From positions 1 to 9,906 of the forward strand of contig CAJQND010000159.1 in NCBI GenBank assembly GCA_905479595.1: a stretch of DNA of 9,906 nt, written 5' to 3'. Position numbers and translations under genes: made by a program. Positions within the stretch are counted from its first letter, which is position 1. Each line of letters begins with the position of its first letter. The notes below the pieces were generated by a model, which made no database searches, was not told the origin of the DNA, and saw only the letters and a list, made by a program, of their open reading frames with translations. The DNA comes from an uncultured Hyphomicrobiales bacterium. GTDB taxonomy: Bacteria; Pseudomonadota; Alphaproteobacteria; Rhizobiales; CAJQND01. This document shows positions 1 to 7,583 of the stretch, piece after piece.

Positions 1-219
1 AAGACGCACTGCGATCTGTGATCCGTCATGAACCGAAGCCACCTTAAGAGTTTCCAGTTCTCCATATGGCCGGTCTGTCCAGGAAACAACAATGTATTCA
101 TTTGGTTGAAGCCCAAGCGGAGCGGGCACCATCTCAACCAAAACCTCATCCACCGCTGCCCAAAGAGATGCTGCAGAATTTGCATATCCGGTAATGTCGG
201 CAACGTGTTTGCTTTGCAC
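1..219 (-). CDS. N-terminal fragment of a putative EB_dh-type heme-domain protein
   Basis: This is a partial gene reading leftward off the window edge; about 73 residues are visible. The translation looks coding: SKHVADITGYA near the start, then LWAAVDEVLVEM, EYIVVSWTDRPYG and VASVHDGSQIAVRL. A Trp followed by alternating hydrophobic strands and then a 'v.a..hDG..IA.RL' strand resembles the ethylbenzene dehydrogenase gamma-subunit-like heme domain (EB_dh family). That is recognition by pattern, not by search. The start is uncertain. GTG at 219 is the first usable start after an in-frame TGA at 253-255, but it has no convincing ribosome site. The next in-frame ATG, at 132, would remove conserved-looking sequence. 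It lies downstream of pirin on the same strand and may share its transcript. The opposite-strand reading frame over 28-276 gives a Cys/Arg-rich protein without recognisable motifs and is less credible. Confidence 0.5.
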   Translation of the reverse strand, partial: MQSKHVADITGYANSAASLWAAVDEVLVEMVPAPLGLQPNEYIVVSWTDRPYGELETLKVASVHDGSQIAVRL

Positions 220-316
220 GGGCCCGGTCCAGTTGTTCTGTTGTCTGAAAAGTCAGCCGAATGTGTAGTACGCTGATGGCGCATTGCCAACCGAAAACGG
301 CACCCCGCAAATCCGT

Positions 317-1225
317 TCAATCATGTTTTATGAAAGTTCCATTTTGTAATTCTGAGACAGCTTGTTGAAGTTCGTTTTCTGTGTTCATCACAATTGGCCC
401 GTACCATGCGACCGGCTCGCGGATGGGTTTTCCAGATATCAGCAGGAAGCGGATGCCTTCATCGCCCGCCTGAACTGTAATTTCCTCGCCACTGTCAAAC
501 ATTACGAGCGACCGGTTGCCTGTCTGCTCGCGCGCCAGGTATTCACCTTGCGGGCCTTCTTTTTCGGTCAAAACGCCGAATGGTTCAGACGCGTCGCGGA
601 AATTACCCGAACCTTGGAAGACGTAAGCGAAGGCCTGGCGAGTATGTTCAACTGGTAGAATCTTGCGTTTGCCGGGCGGAATCCACACGTCAAGATAGCG
701 TGGATCAGCAGCAATACCTTCCACTGGTCCCCGTTTGCCCCAGAATTCACCGCAGATAATTTTTACACTTGTGCCGTCATCGTCGATGATTTCGGAAATT
801 TCCCCGCTGGTAATATCCTGGTAGCGCGGTTCGGTCATTTTAAGAGATGAGGGTAAATTCGCCCAAAGCTGAAATCCGTGCATTCGGCCATCTGCATCGC
901 CGGAAGGCATTTCCTGATGCATGATGCCACTGCCCGCAGTCATCCATTGAACATCCCCTGCGCCAAGTGCGCCCTGATTGCCCAGGCTATCTCCATGGGC
1001 CACTGAACCTGCCAAAACATAGGTGATGGTTTCTATTCCACGATGCGGATGCCAGGGGAACCCGGCCTGATAGTCTTGTGGATTGTCATTGCGGAAATCA
1101 TCAAGCAACAGGAATGGGTCAAAGGCGTCCGTTTCGCCAAACCCAAAGGCGCGATGGAGTTTTACACCTGCGCCTTCCGTTGTTGGCTTGGCGCTGCTGA
1201 TGTATTTTACCGGTCGGATCGACAT
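317..1225 (-). CDS. Pirin-family bicupin protein
   Basis: This gene encodes a 302-residue bicupin of the pirin family, of typical length. The N-terminal cupin carries the pirin metal site: HPHRGIE with His59 and His61, and later MTAGSGIMHQEMP with His103 and Glu105. These match the three-His, one-Glu iron site of known pirins. The C-terminal cupin follows (about residues 160-285). Bacterial pirins include quercetin 2,3-dioxygenases such as E. coli YhhW and also redox-sensing or enzyme-interacting proteins; which applies here cannot be told. It has no signal peptide and is probably cytosolic. The start is ATG 1225, because AGGA lies 7 bases upstream; a longer TTG start at 1264 lacks such a site. 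The stop overlaps an ATG at 324-322 (ATGATTGA) that opens only a 23-codon frame. It is divergent from the gene pair starting at 1396. Confidence 0.93.
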   Translation of the reverse strand: MSIRPVKYISSAKPTTEGAGVKLHRAFGFGETDAFDPFLLLDDFRNDNPQDYQAGFPWHPHRGIETITYVLAGSVAHGDSLGNQGALGAGDVQWMTAGSGIMHQEMPSGDADGRMHGFQLWANLPSSLKMTEPRYQDITSGEISEIIDDDGTSVKIICGEFWGKRGPVEGIAADPRYLDVWIPPGKRKILPVEHTRQAFAYVFQGSGNFRDASEPFGVLTEKEGPQGEYLAREQTGNRSLVMFDSGEEITVQAGDEGIRFLLISGKPIREPVAWYGPIVMNTENELQQAVSELQNGTFIKHD

Positions 1226-1331
1226 GGGTAATTCCTGTTTGCAAAATTTAATTGCTGGTTTCAAAGCTTAGTACGGGTTGCATTGTGATACCAGATCATC
1301 AAATGGATAGGCAAACCTCTGCAAAAGTGTG

Positions 1332-1363
1332 TTGCAAAGGCACTTGAGTTGTCGTGATATAAG
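1332..1363 (+). promoter_or_regulatory. Weak promoter candidate upstream of the yiaW-like gene
   Basis: In the 170-base gap between the divergent pirin and yiaW-like genes there is TATAAG (1358-1363), five of six bases of the -10 consensus. TTGCAA lies 20 bases further upstream (1332-1337), a spacing longer than usual. It is 32 bases before the start codon. No better pair was found for this direction, and none that I trust for the pirin direction. Confidence 0.2.
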
Positions 1364-1395
1364 TAAAGATCAACGGTTGGGCTGGAGAACCGTCT

Positions 1396-1647
1396 ATGAC
1401 CGGGCTGGATATTTTCGCGCTTGTTATTCTTCTTACCCTGACCCTGTGCGGACTGGGCGTGTGGGTCATGCTTGGCATGATGCCAGGTAAAATCGCCCGT
1501 GCGCGCAATCACCCCCAGGCCGATGCGATCAATGTGTGCGGTTGGTGGGGTGCAATAACGATGGGGTTGTTAAGCCCGATAGCCTTTATTTGGGCATATA
1601 CACGGGCAGACGAAACGGGCGTAGCTGAAAAGGGTTCCGGCGAATGA
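1396..1647 (+). CDS. yiaW: Small DUF3302 / YiaW-like inner-membrane protein
   Basis: This 83-residue membrane protein has two hydrophobic segments: about 5-27 (FALVILLTLTLCGLGVWVML) and about 46-68 (VCGWWGAITMGLLSPIAFIWA). They are linked by a short basic loop with the hallmark ARxRNHPQADAINVCGW. The same layout and the 'RNHPxADAIxVxGW' motif are typical of DUF3302 proteins such as E. coli YiaW, whose function is unknown. GGAG at 1384-1387 lies 8 bases before the ATG. Its stop overlaps the next gene's start (ATGA at 1644-1647), so the two are translationally coupled, as yiaW and yiaV are paired in E. coli. It is probably a small partner of the membrane-fusion protein that follows. Family assignment is recalled from motif similarity. 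Confidence 0.85.
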   Translation: MTGLDIFALVILLTLTLCGLGVWVMLGMMPGKIARARNHPQADAINVCGWWGAITMGLLSPIAFIWAYTRADETGVAEKGSGE

Positions 1648-2777
1648 TTATTTTCCTTACCCTCCTCTACGTTGGATTGCTTTTTGCGCTGATCAAGCTA
1701 GGGGTCATCAAGCTGACCCTGTTCTGGAAGCTAAGCCCGCTTTTGTGGATGCTTCTTCTCCTTATTGTGTTGTTTATTCCCATGCAGTGGGGCGCGCCCT
1801 CGGGTGCTGCGCGGGTATATCAGGGTGTTGTGGAAATCATTCCCAATGTTAGCGGCGAGGTGATTGAGATTTCAACAAACCCGCATGTGCCGATGGCAGC
1901 CGGTGACCCAATTTTCAAGATCGATCCGGCGCCGTTTAAGTATGCGGTTGATGCGAAAAAGGCAGCGCTCGCCGAAGCCGAGCAGGCAGTGCCGCAGCTC
2001 AAGGAAGCATTGCTGGCGGCTGAAGCTGGCGTTAAAGAAGCAGAAGCAGCACGGGATCAGGCACAGCAGGAATATGAACGTTACGCCACAGCCAACAAAT
2101 CCAAAACGCAGCCATTTTCTGAGCTGGACGTGGAAAACCGGCGATTACGGTTTGTTGCGTCGGCGTCTGCAGTGGACCGTGCTGAAGCTACAAAACGCCA
2201 GGCGCTTCTTGCCTACGAATCTGAAATTGACGGGGTTAACACTGCGGTCGCCCGCCTGCGCTCTGAACTGGATAACGCAGTATACAATCTAGAACAAACA
2301 GTCGTTCGAGCTCCATCAGACGGGTTTGTCGTCGGTCTCAGTTTGCGCGTTGGTCAGCGGGTAGCAAATATTCCCTTGCGTAGTTGGGTTGCCTTCGTAA
2401 ATACGGGCTTTGTCAGGCTTTCGGTTGGAATTTCCCAACGCCGGTTACGCTATGTGAAACCAGGTCAGGAAGCAGAAGTTGTTTTTAACCTCTATCCGGG
2501 AAAAACGTTCAAAGCGAAGGTTGAAAACATTGTGGCCATAACACCATCTGGCCAATTGCAGGCAAGCGGGCTTGTGCCTGCGGCCCCTAACGCTCAGCAG
2601 CCTGCCGAACCATTTGGCGCTATTTTAACTCTGAAAGCTGAAAATTTGGACAAGTCCAAGTTTTATGGCGGTATTGTCGGTACTGCTGCGATCTACACAG
2701 ACCAGGTAAGCGCCACCCACATCATCCGCAAGGTCATGATGAGGATGCAAGCCTGGATGAACTACATCCTTCCATAA
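1644..2777 (+). CDS. yiaV: HlyD-family membrane-fusion protein, YiaV-like
   Basis: This 377-residue periplasmic adaptor is anchored by hydrophobic segments at about 3-20 and 30-48. A first lipoyl-like half follows (VVEIIPNVSGEVIEI, 'GDPIFKIDP'), then a long Ala/Glu-rich coiled coil (about 95-215, including a PFSELDVENRR segment). The second lipoyl half is 'YNLEQTVVRAPSDGFV', then a beta-barrel region with PGQEAEVVFNLYPG. The C-terminus, IRKVMMRMQAWMNYI, closely resembles that of E. coli YiaV. Such proteins normally join an inner-membrane pump to an outer-membrane channel, but neither partner is encoded beside it. The start codon lies inside the stop of the preceding gene, so the two form one operon. 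No good terminator follows. Exported substrate is unknown. Confidence 0.9.
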   Translation: MIIFLTLLYVGLLFALIKLGVIKLTLFWKLSPLLWMLLLLIVLFIPMQWGAPSGAARVYQGVVEIIPNVSGEVIEISTNPHVPMAAGDPIFKIDPAPFKYAVDAKKAALAEAEQAVPQLKEALLAAEAGVKEAEAARDQAQQEYERYATANKSKTQPFSELDVENRRLRFVASASAVDRAEATKRQALLAYESEIDGVNTAVARLRSELDNAVYNLEQTVVRAPSDGFVVGLSLRVGQRVANIPLRSWVAFVNTGFVRLSVGISQRRLRYVKPGQEAEVVFNLYPGKTFKAKVENIVAITPSGQLQASGLVPAAPNAQQPAEPFGAILTLKAENLDKSKFYGGIVGTAAIYTDQVSATHIIRKVMMRMQAWMNYILP

Positions 2778-2857
2778 GCAGTAGAACAATTTTCTGCACT
2801 AAAGATCGCCTCGGTCATTTTTTGCCTGCGGCAAATTGAGTACGCCATTTTACCCGG

Positions 2858-2886
2858 TTGCACATGCCTTTTCGTTTTCGTTTAAT
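2858..2886 (+). promoter_or_regulatory. Candidate sigma70 promoter of the TRAP operon
   Basis: TTGCAC (2858-2863) and TTTAAT (2881-2886) are separated by exactly 17 bases and lie about 70 bases before the dctP start. The -10 box matches the consensus at five of six positions; the -35 box is weaker, with only the TTG conserved. It sits in the 177-base gap after the yiaV-like gene. Confidence 0.4.
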
Positions 2887-2954
2887 GGCACCCAGTGTAT
2901 TTGGCGATTGCCGAATGCCCACGGAATTAAACAGATTTTTTGGAGGAATACTCT

Positions 2955-3959
2955 ATGCGTACCCTTAAATATGCGGCTCTCGCGGCCAGTTTATTGGCGT
3001 TTACCGCGACAGGCGCACTTGCCAATTGTGATTCTGGTGAGTTGGTCATCAAATTTTCCCACGTGACCAATACGGACAAACACCCCAAAGGCATTGCCGC
3101 CACATTGCTGGAAAAGCGTGTGAACGAGGAAATGAACGGCAAAGCCTGTATGCAGGTTTTTCCGAACTCAAGCCTTTATGACGATAACAAAGTGTTGGAA
3201 GCCATGTTGAATGGTGATGTGCATCTGGCGGCACCATCTCTTTCGAAATTTGAAAAATTCACCAAGAAGTTCCGCATTTTTGATCTCCCGTTCATGTTTA
3301 CCGATGTGAATGCTGTAGACCGTTTTCAGAACTCACCTGACGGCGAGAAGCTTAAAGACTCCATGGTGCGCCGCGGGCTGAAGGGCCTGGCATTCTGGCA
3401 CAATGGCATGAAGCAAATGTCGGCCAGCGTCCCACTGATCAAGCCAGAAGACGCAAAAGGTCTGAAGTTCCGCGTGCAGGCATCTGATGTGCTGGTTGCC
3501 CAGTTTACCCAGCTTGGTGCCAACCCGCAAAAGATGTCGTTCAAGGAAGTCTATGGCGGTCTGCAAACCAAGGTGATCGATGGTCAGGAAAACACCTGGT
3601 CGAACATATATGGCAAGAAATTTTTTGAAGTTCAGGACAGCGTTACCGAAACCAATCACGGCATCATCGACTATCTGGTCGTAGCATCCTCTGAATGGTG
3701 GGATGGTTTGAAACCGGAAGTTCGCGATCAGTTTGCGAAGATTCTCATGGAAGTGACTGCGGCCCGCAACGCTGAATCCACTGCTGTGAACGAAGCCAAC
3801 AAGCAGAAGATCATTGAATCCGGCGGCAAAGTGAACACGCTTACGCCAGAACAGCGCGGCGCTTGGGTTGATGCCTTGAAACCTGTGTGGGGCAAGTTTG
3901 AAGGTGACATCGGCGCAGAGCTTATTGCAGCTGCCCAGGCTGCCAACGAAGGCAGTTAA
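2955..3959 (+). CDS. dctP: TRAP transporter periplasmic substrate-binding protein, DctP family
   Basis: This 334-residue binding protein of a TRAP transporter captures an organic acid in the periplasm for the DctQ-DctM membrane unit. The signal peptide is clear: MRTLK, a hydrophobic run, then a probable cut after ALA at residue 23. Family marks in order are VIKFSHVTNTDKHPKG (31-46), FDLPFMF (109-115), FRVQASDVLVAQF with Arg173, the expected carboxylate-binding arginine, and VIDGQENTWSNIY (207-219) with Asn213. The 'RVQxSDVLVAQF...LGANPQ' stretch is typical of C4-dicarboxylate DctP proteins, so succinate, malate or fumarate are reasonable guesses, but the ligand is not proven. The start is ATG 2955, with GGAGGA 7 bases upstream. 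It is first gene of the dctPQM operon and is followed by a strong hairpin. Confidence 0.96.
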   Translation: MRTLKYAALAASLLAFTATGALANCDSGELVIKFSHVTNTDKHPKGIAATLLEKRVNEEMNGKACMQVFPNSSLYDDNKVLEAMLNGDVHLAAPSLSKFEKFTKKFRIFDLPFMFTDVNAVDRFQNSPDGEKLKDSMVRRGLKGLAFWHNGMKQMSASVPLIKPEDAKGLKFRVQASDVLVAQFTQLGANPQKMSFKEVYGGLQTKVIDGQENTWSNIYGKKFFEVQDSVTETNHGIIDYLVVASSEWWDGLKPEVRDQFAKILMEVTAARNAESTAVNEANKQKIIESGGKVNTLTPEQRGAWVDALKPVWGKFEGDIGAELIAAAQAANEGS

Positions 3960-3985
3960 ATCCGTTACGGTTTAAGACAGGAACA

Positions 3986-4030
3986 GACTGCGCCGCTGCA
4001 AGAACTGGCGGCGCAGTCAGAATTTCTTTT
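3986..4030 (+). terminator. Hairpin with U-rich tail between dctP and dctQ (attenuator or partial terminator)
   Basis: GACTGCGCCGC (3986-3996) and GCGGCGCAGTC (4008-4018) form a perfect 11-base-pair stem with an 11-base loop, followed by AATTTCTTTT (4021-4030). It begins 27 bases after the dctP stop and ends just before the dctQ ribosome site. The T-tract is interrupted, so partial termination, or protection of the dctP message from 3' decay, is likely. Either would raise binding protein over membrane subunits. Confidence 0.75.
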
Positions 4031-4052
4031 CCAATTTCCGGTGGGGGACGGC

Positions 4053-4691
4053 ATGGCGGAAGCACAAAAAAGAAGCTGGTCCGAGGCGGTCGATAATTTT
4101 GAAGAAACAATGATTGCAGTGTTTCTGGGGCTTATGACCCTGATTACGTTCGCCAATGTTATCGCACGCTATATTTTTAACACCAATATTTTGTGGGCAC
4201 TGGAAGTTACAGTGTTTCTCTTTGCCTGGATGGTTTTGTTGGGCGCGTCTTATGCGGTGAAACATTCCATTCACATTGGCGTGGATGTTGTGGTGCAAAT
4301 GCTGCCGCGCGGCATGCGCAAGTTCTTGACCATGTTGGCGGCCCTGGCATGTGTGGCTTTTGGGGTATTGATGCTCAAAGGCGGCTGGGACTACTGGTAT
4401 CCGTTTGCCACCAAACGAGCCTTCCTTGAAACCAATGACATTCCGATGCCTGACTTTTTGCAGTTTTTTGCAACCTGGTTGAACGAAGGTGAGCGCTACG
4501 AAAAGCTTCCCCGGTTTATTCCCTATTTTGTGATGCCCCTCAGTATGGCGTTGTTGACCTTTCGGTTCATACAAGCGGCATGGCGGGTGATGGGCGGCCA
4601 TCAAGACTTGCTGATTGCATCTCATGAAGGTGAAGATCTGCTTGAGGAGGCTCTTGCTGAGCAGCCCGGCAACCCGGGAAAGGAGAGCTGA
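4053..4691 (+). CDS. dctQ: TRAP transporter small permease subunit, DctQ family
   Basis: This 212-residue integral membrane protein has four predicted helices: about 19-42, 46-69, 90-110 and 158-180. Typical DctQ features are present: FANVIARYIF (33-42), WALEVTVFLFAWMVLLGA (48-65) and KHSIHIGVD (70-78). The loop between helices 3 and 4 is fairly long and ends in the ERYEKLPRFIPYF stretch, which I associate with the C4-dicarboxylate-type DctQ subgroup. DctQ pairs with DctM to form the sodium-driven transport domain. The start is ATG 4053, with GGGGGA ending 4 bases before it; a GTG at 4041 would overlap that ribosome site and is less likely. dctM begins 3 bases after its stop. Confidence 0.94.
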   Translation: MAEAQKRSWSEAVDNFEETMIAVFLGLMTLITFANVIARYIFNTNILWALEVTVFLFAWMVLLGASYAVKHSIHIGVDVVVQMLPRGMRKFLTMLAALACVAFGVLMLKGGWDYWYPFATKRAFLETNDIPMPDFLQFFATWLNEGERYEKLPRFIPYFVMPLSMALLTFRFIQAAWRVMGGHQDLLIASHEGEDLLEEALAEQPGNPGKES

Positions 4692-4694
4692 TCC

Positions 4695-6068
4695 ATGGCC
4701 ATTATTCTCCTTTTTGCTCTCATCATCGGACTAATGTTGATTGGTGTGCCGATTGCCGTTTCGCTGGGCCTGTCGAGCATTATCTTTTTGCTCATCCATT
4801 CAGATGGATCATTGGCTTCAATTGCACAAACGATGTTCTCGGCCTTTGATGGTCATTACACTCTTTTGGCCATTCCTTTTTTCATTCTTGCATCTACTTT
4901 TATGTCCACCGGCGGTGTTGCTCGACGGATTATCCGGTTTGCCATCGCCGTGGTTGGGCATTTTCAGGGCGGCCTCGCGATTGCATCGGTTTTTGCGTGC
5001 ATGATGTTTGCAGCCCTTTCTGGTTCCTCTCCAGCAACAGTTGTTGCTATCGGCACGATTGTCATCGCCGGCATGCGCCAGGTTGGCTACACAAAAGATT
5101 TTGCTGCTGGCGTGATCTGTAATGCGGGAACACTTGGCATTCTCATTCCACCTTCCATCGTGATGGTGGTTTATGCCGCTGCGACCGATGTTTCGGTCGG
5201 CAGAATGTTTCTTGCAGGCGTTATCCCGGGACTTCTTGCAGGCTTCATGCTCATGGGTGGCATCTACATATTTGCAAAAGTGAGAGGCCTGCCGTCGCAG
5301 CCGTGGGCTGGGTGGGGCGAAGTATTTGCTTCTGCCCGCGATGCGGTTTGGGGCCTTTTACTGATAGTCATTATTCTTGGTGGCATTTATGGCGGCATCT
5401 TTACACCAACAGAAGCCGCTGCGGTTGCCGCAATCTATGCCTTCATCATCGCGAACTTTGTCTATCGCGATATGGGCCCGCTCAGTGGTGGCGACGGAGA
5501 AAGCCTGTCGCTGTTCAAAAAACCACAATCACTGATAACGGTGCTGTTTCATCCTGACACCAAAAAGTCACTGTTTGAGGCTGGCAAACTGACCATCATG
5601 TTGATGTTCATCATCGCCAACGCGTTGATCCTCAAACATGTACTGACTGAGGAGCGGATCCCGCAGATCATTACCGAGGTCATGCTGGCAGCCGGGTTTG
5701 GCCCGATCATGTTCCTGATAATTGTCAATATTATCCTGTTGATCGGTGGCCAGTTTATGGAGCCTTCCGGTTTGCTTGTTATCGTTGCACCACTGGTGTT
5801 TCCGATTGCGATTGAGCTGGGCATTGACCCGATCCATCTTGGCATCATCATGGTTGTTAACATGGAGATCGGAATGATCACCCCGCCTGTCGGATTGAAC
5901 TTGTTCGTCACGGCCGGGGTAGCGCAAATGTCGGTAATGCGGGTCGTCAAGGCGGCAATGCCCTGGGTAGGGATTATGTTTGTGTTCTTGATCCTGGTAA
6001 CCTATGTGCCGTGGATCTCGACCTGGTTGCCCACATCGCTTATGGGGCCGGAGATCATTACTAAATAG
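4695..6068 (+). CDS. dctM: TRAP transporter large permease subunit, DctM family
   Basis: This 457-residue, highly hydrophobic protein is the transport subunit of the TRAP system in the inner membrane. Signature segments include FAALSGSSPATVVAIG (105-120), NAGTLGILIPPS (143-154), GGIYGGIFTPTEAAAVAAIY (229-248), GGQFMEPSG (351-359) and MITPPVGLNLFV (394-405). These loops form the substrate and sodium region in known DctM/SiaM-type proteins. A hydrophilic stretch at about 258-300 is a cytoplasmic or inter-helix insert seen in this subgroup. AGGAGA (4681-4686), inside the dctQ end, lies 8 bases before the ATG, so dctQ and dctM are coupled. The gene ends 6 bases from the end of a convergent amidase gene, with no room for a terminator between them. 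Confidence 0.96.
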   Translation: MAIILLFALIIGLMLIGVPIAVSLGLSSIIFLLIHSDGSLASIAQTMFSAFDGHYTLLAIPFFILASTFMSTGGVARRIIRFAIAVVGHFQGGLAIASVFACMMFAALSGSSPATVVAIGTIVIAGMRQVGYTKDFAAGVICNAGTLGILIPPSIVMVVYAAATDVSVGRMFLAGVIPGLLAGFMLMGGIYIFAKVRGLPSQPWAGWGEVFASARDAVWGLLLIVIILGGIYGGIFTPTEAAAVAAIYAFIIANFVYRDMGPLSGGDGESLSLFKKPQSLITVLFHPDTKKSLFEAGKLTIMLMFIIANALILKHVLTEERIPQIITEVMLAAGFGPIMFLIIVNIILLIGGQFMEPSGLLVIVAPLVFPIAIELGIDPIHLGIIMVVNMEIGMITPPVGLNLFVTAGVAQMSVMRVVKAAMPWVGIMFVFLILVTYVPWISTWLPTSLMGPEIITK

Positions 6069-6074
6069 ATGGTC

Positions 6075-7508
6075 CTACGCCATATTCACCATTGGCCGCC
6101 GCGCATCGCAATCAAGCCACGGAGAAATTTTCTCCAACGCGGCGGCGAGTTGAAACACCCGGTGATCGTCAAAACTGCGAGCGATAATCTGAATGCTTGT
6201 GGGTAGACCATTTGAGGCTAACCCCGCGGGCACGCTTAACACCGGCAAGCGACTCAGCATGTTGAACGGGTGACTGAGAACCCAGTCAAAATCCGTCACA
6301 ATCTCGGTGCCATCAACCAGCATGGTTTCCCAGGGTTTTGCATCTGCCCGCACTTCGTTCGTCGCAATCGTCGGGCAGATGAAGGCGTGATGCTCATCCA
6401 GTATTGGTGCCATATCGGCGTACAGTTTTGCCGCCATCTCATATGTCGCCAGAAACGTTTCCGCATCAGATGCCCCGGCGCGTTTGGCGTAGAATACGTT
6501 GTAGTCGCAAAGCATATTGCCATATTGTTCATAATTTCTGGCGAGTTCACGGCCAAAAAGATGATCGAGATAGGCCGCTGCTGCATTGGTCACATCCGAT
6601 GTCCAGCCGAGGTTTACTTCCTCAACTTGCGCCCCGAGGCTGCGCAGTTTCTCCACCGTATCCAGCACACCCTGGCGCACTTCGGGCGCGATGGGAAAAA
6701 ATCCGAGGTCGAGCGAATAGGCAACTTTCCAGCCTTTGATATTTTCCCAGTTTGTGGGCAGGTTAAAGTCTTCGCGCAGCGTCGCGATATCATCGCGGTG
6801 CGCACCTGCCATAACATTTGTCATTAAGGCACAATCGCCAACATTTTGCGCCAGCGGACCGGTTTGGCAATAAAAATCCAGATTAAAAGGCGGTGCGCCA
6901 GGAATGCGCCCATATGGCGGTTTATACCCCACGACCCCGCAACAGGCTGCTGGAACGCGAATGGAACCCGCTATATCTGATCCTGTTGCAAGGGTGGTCA
7001 TTCCTGCACCAAGTGCGGCTGCCGACCCGCCGGATGACCCGCCAGAAGTATAGGCAGTATTCCACGGGGTTCCGGTCGTGCCAAAAAGTTTGCTTGTGGT
7101 GACCCCAGCGCTGGAAAACTCAGGAACTGTTGTTTTGCCAATCACAATTGCCCCAGCATCCAGCAGCCTTTGAACGGCAGCGCTGGTGTTTGTGGCGACA
7201 TTGTTCTGGTAAATAAGCGAGCCAAGAGTTGAACGTTTGCCTGCGAGGGCCTGACTGTCTTTTACCGCAAGGGTCAAGCCTTCCAGTGGTCGCGCCTGGT
7301 CTGGATTTTTGGCATAGACAACTTCCGCAGCCCTGGCCTGGGCCATGGCCTCATCATGATAGGTATCAGTAAAAGCATTTACAGCAGGGTTTGTAGCACC
7401 GGCACGGGCGATCTGGGCGTTGAGAATATCGCGAGGTGAAAGTTTGCCGGTTTTGAATTTTTCTATGGCCGCATGGCCAGGCAAGTAGCACAGGTCAAGA
7501 TCGTTCAT
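6075..7508 (-). CDS. Amidase-signature family hydrolase
   Basis: This 477-residue protein has the full Ser-cisSer-Lys triad of amidase-signature enzymes: Lys83 in LTLAVKDS, Ser158 in TSGGSSGGSAAA, and nucleophile Ser182 in GSDIAGSIRVPA. The 24-residue spacing between the two serines is as in known members. The oxyanion and core region continues as CCGVVGYKPPYGRIP. Such enzymes hydrolyse amides to acid and ammonia; GatA-like tRNA amidotransferase subunits share the fold, but no gatC or gatB is seen here, so a catabolic amidase is favoured. No signal peptide is seen, so it is probably cytosolic. Start ATG 7508 has GAGGAA just upstream. It lies 75 bases downstream of a polyamine-type binding protein gene on the same strand, suggesting that the substrate is an imported amide. 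Substrate identity is unknown. Confidence 0.92.
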   Translation of the reverse strand: MNDLDLCYLPGHAAIEKFKTGKLSPRDILNAQIARAGATNPAVNAFTDTYHDEAMAQARAAEVVYAKNPDQARPLEGLTLAVKDSQALAGKRSTLGSLIYQNNVATNTSAAVQRLLDAGAIVIGKTTVPEFSSAGVTTSKLFGTTGTPWNTAYTSGGSSGGSAAALGAGMTTLATGSDIAGSIRVPAACCGVVGYKPPYGRIPGAPPFNLDFYCQTGPLAQNVGDCALMTNVMAGAHRDDIATLREDFNLPTNWENIKGWKVAYSLDLGFFPIAPEVRQGVLDTVEKLRSLGAQVEEVNLGWTSDVTNAAAAYLDHLFGRELARNYEQYGNMLCDYNVFYAKRAGASDAETFLATYEMAAKLYADMAPILDEHHAFICPTIATNEVRADAKPWETMLVDGTEIVTDFDWVLSHPFNMLSRLPVLSVPAGLASNGLPTSIQIIARSFDDHRVFQLAAALEKISPWLDCDARRPMVNMA

Positions 7509-7539
7509 AATCGTTCCTCATGCCGTTGCTAGATAAAGA

Positions 7540-7567
7540 ACGGGCGGCAAACTTCGTTGCCGCCCGT
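7540..7567 (-). terminator. Strong hairpin after the binding-protein gene (partial terminator or mRNA stabiliser)
   Basis: ACGGGCGGCAA and TTGCCGCCCGT form a perfect 11-base-pair, GC-rich stem with a 6-base loop. On the minus strand it starts 16 bases after the binding-protein stop and is followed by TCTTTATCT, a broken U-tract, about 25 bases before the amidase start. It is likely a leaky terminator or 3'-end stabiliser that makes binding protein more abundant than amidase. Confidence 0.75.
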
Positions 7568-7583
7568 GTTTCGTTAAGCCAGA

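Noticed and set aside
253..255. TGA as a selenocysteine codon in the leftmost gene
   Set aside because: No recognisable SECIS-like stem or selenoprotein family is apparent; an untranslated upstream region or a mutation is simpler.
28..276. Plus-strand 82-residue open frame at the left edge
   Set aside because: It is Cys-, Pro- and Arg-rich with no motif, and the opposite strand gives a far more protein-like partial reading there.
2821..2835. TTTGCC-TGC-GGCAAA stem-loop after the yiaV-like gene as a terminator
   Set aside because: The stem is only 6 bp and no T-tract follows on either strand; the T-run precedes it.
4017..4625. 202-residue minus-strand open frame opposite dctQ
   Set aside because: It is His/Lys/Gln-rich and lies exactly under a clear DctQ gene, so it is a shadow frame.
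6270..6827. 185-residue plus-strand open frame inside the amidase
   Set aside because: The amidase on the other strand has an intact catalytic triad and full length; this frame shows no family motif.
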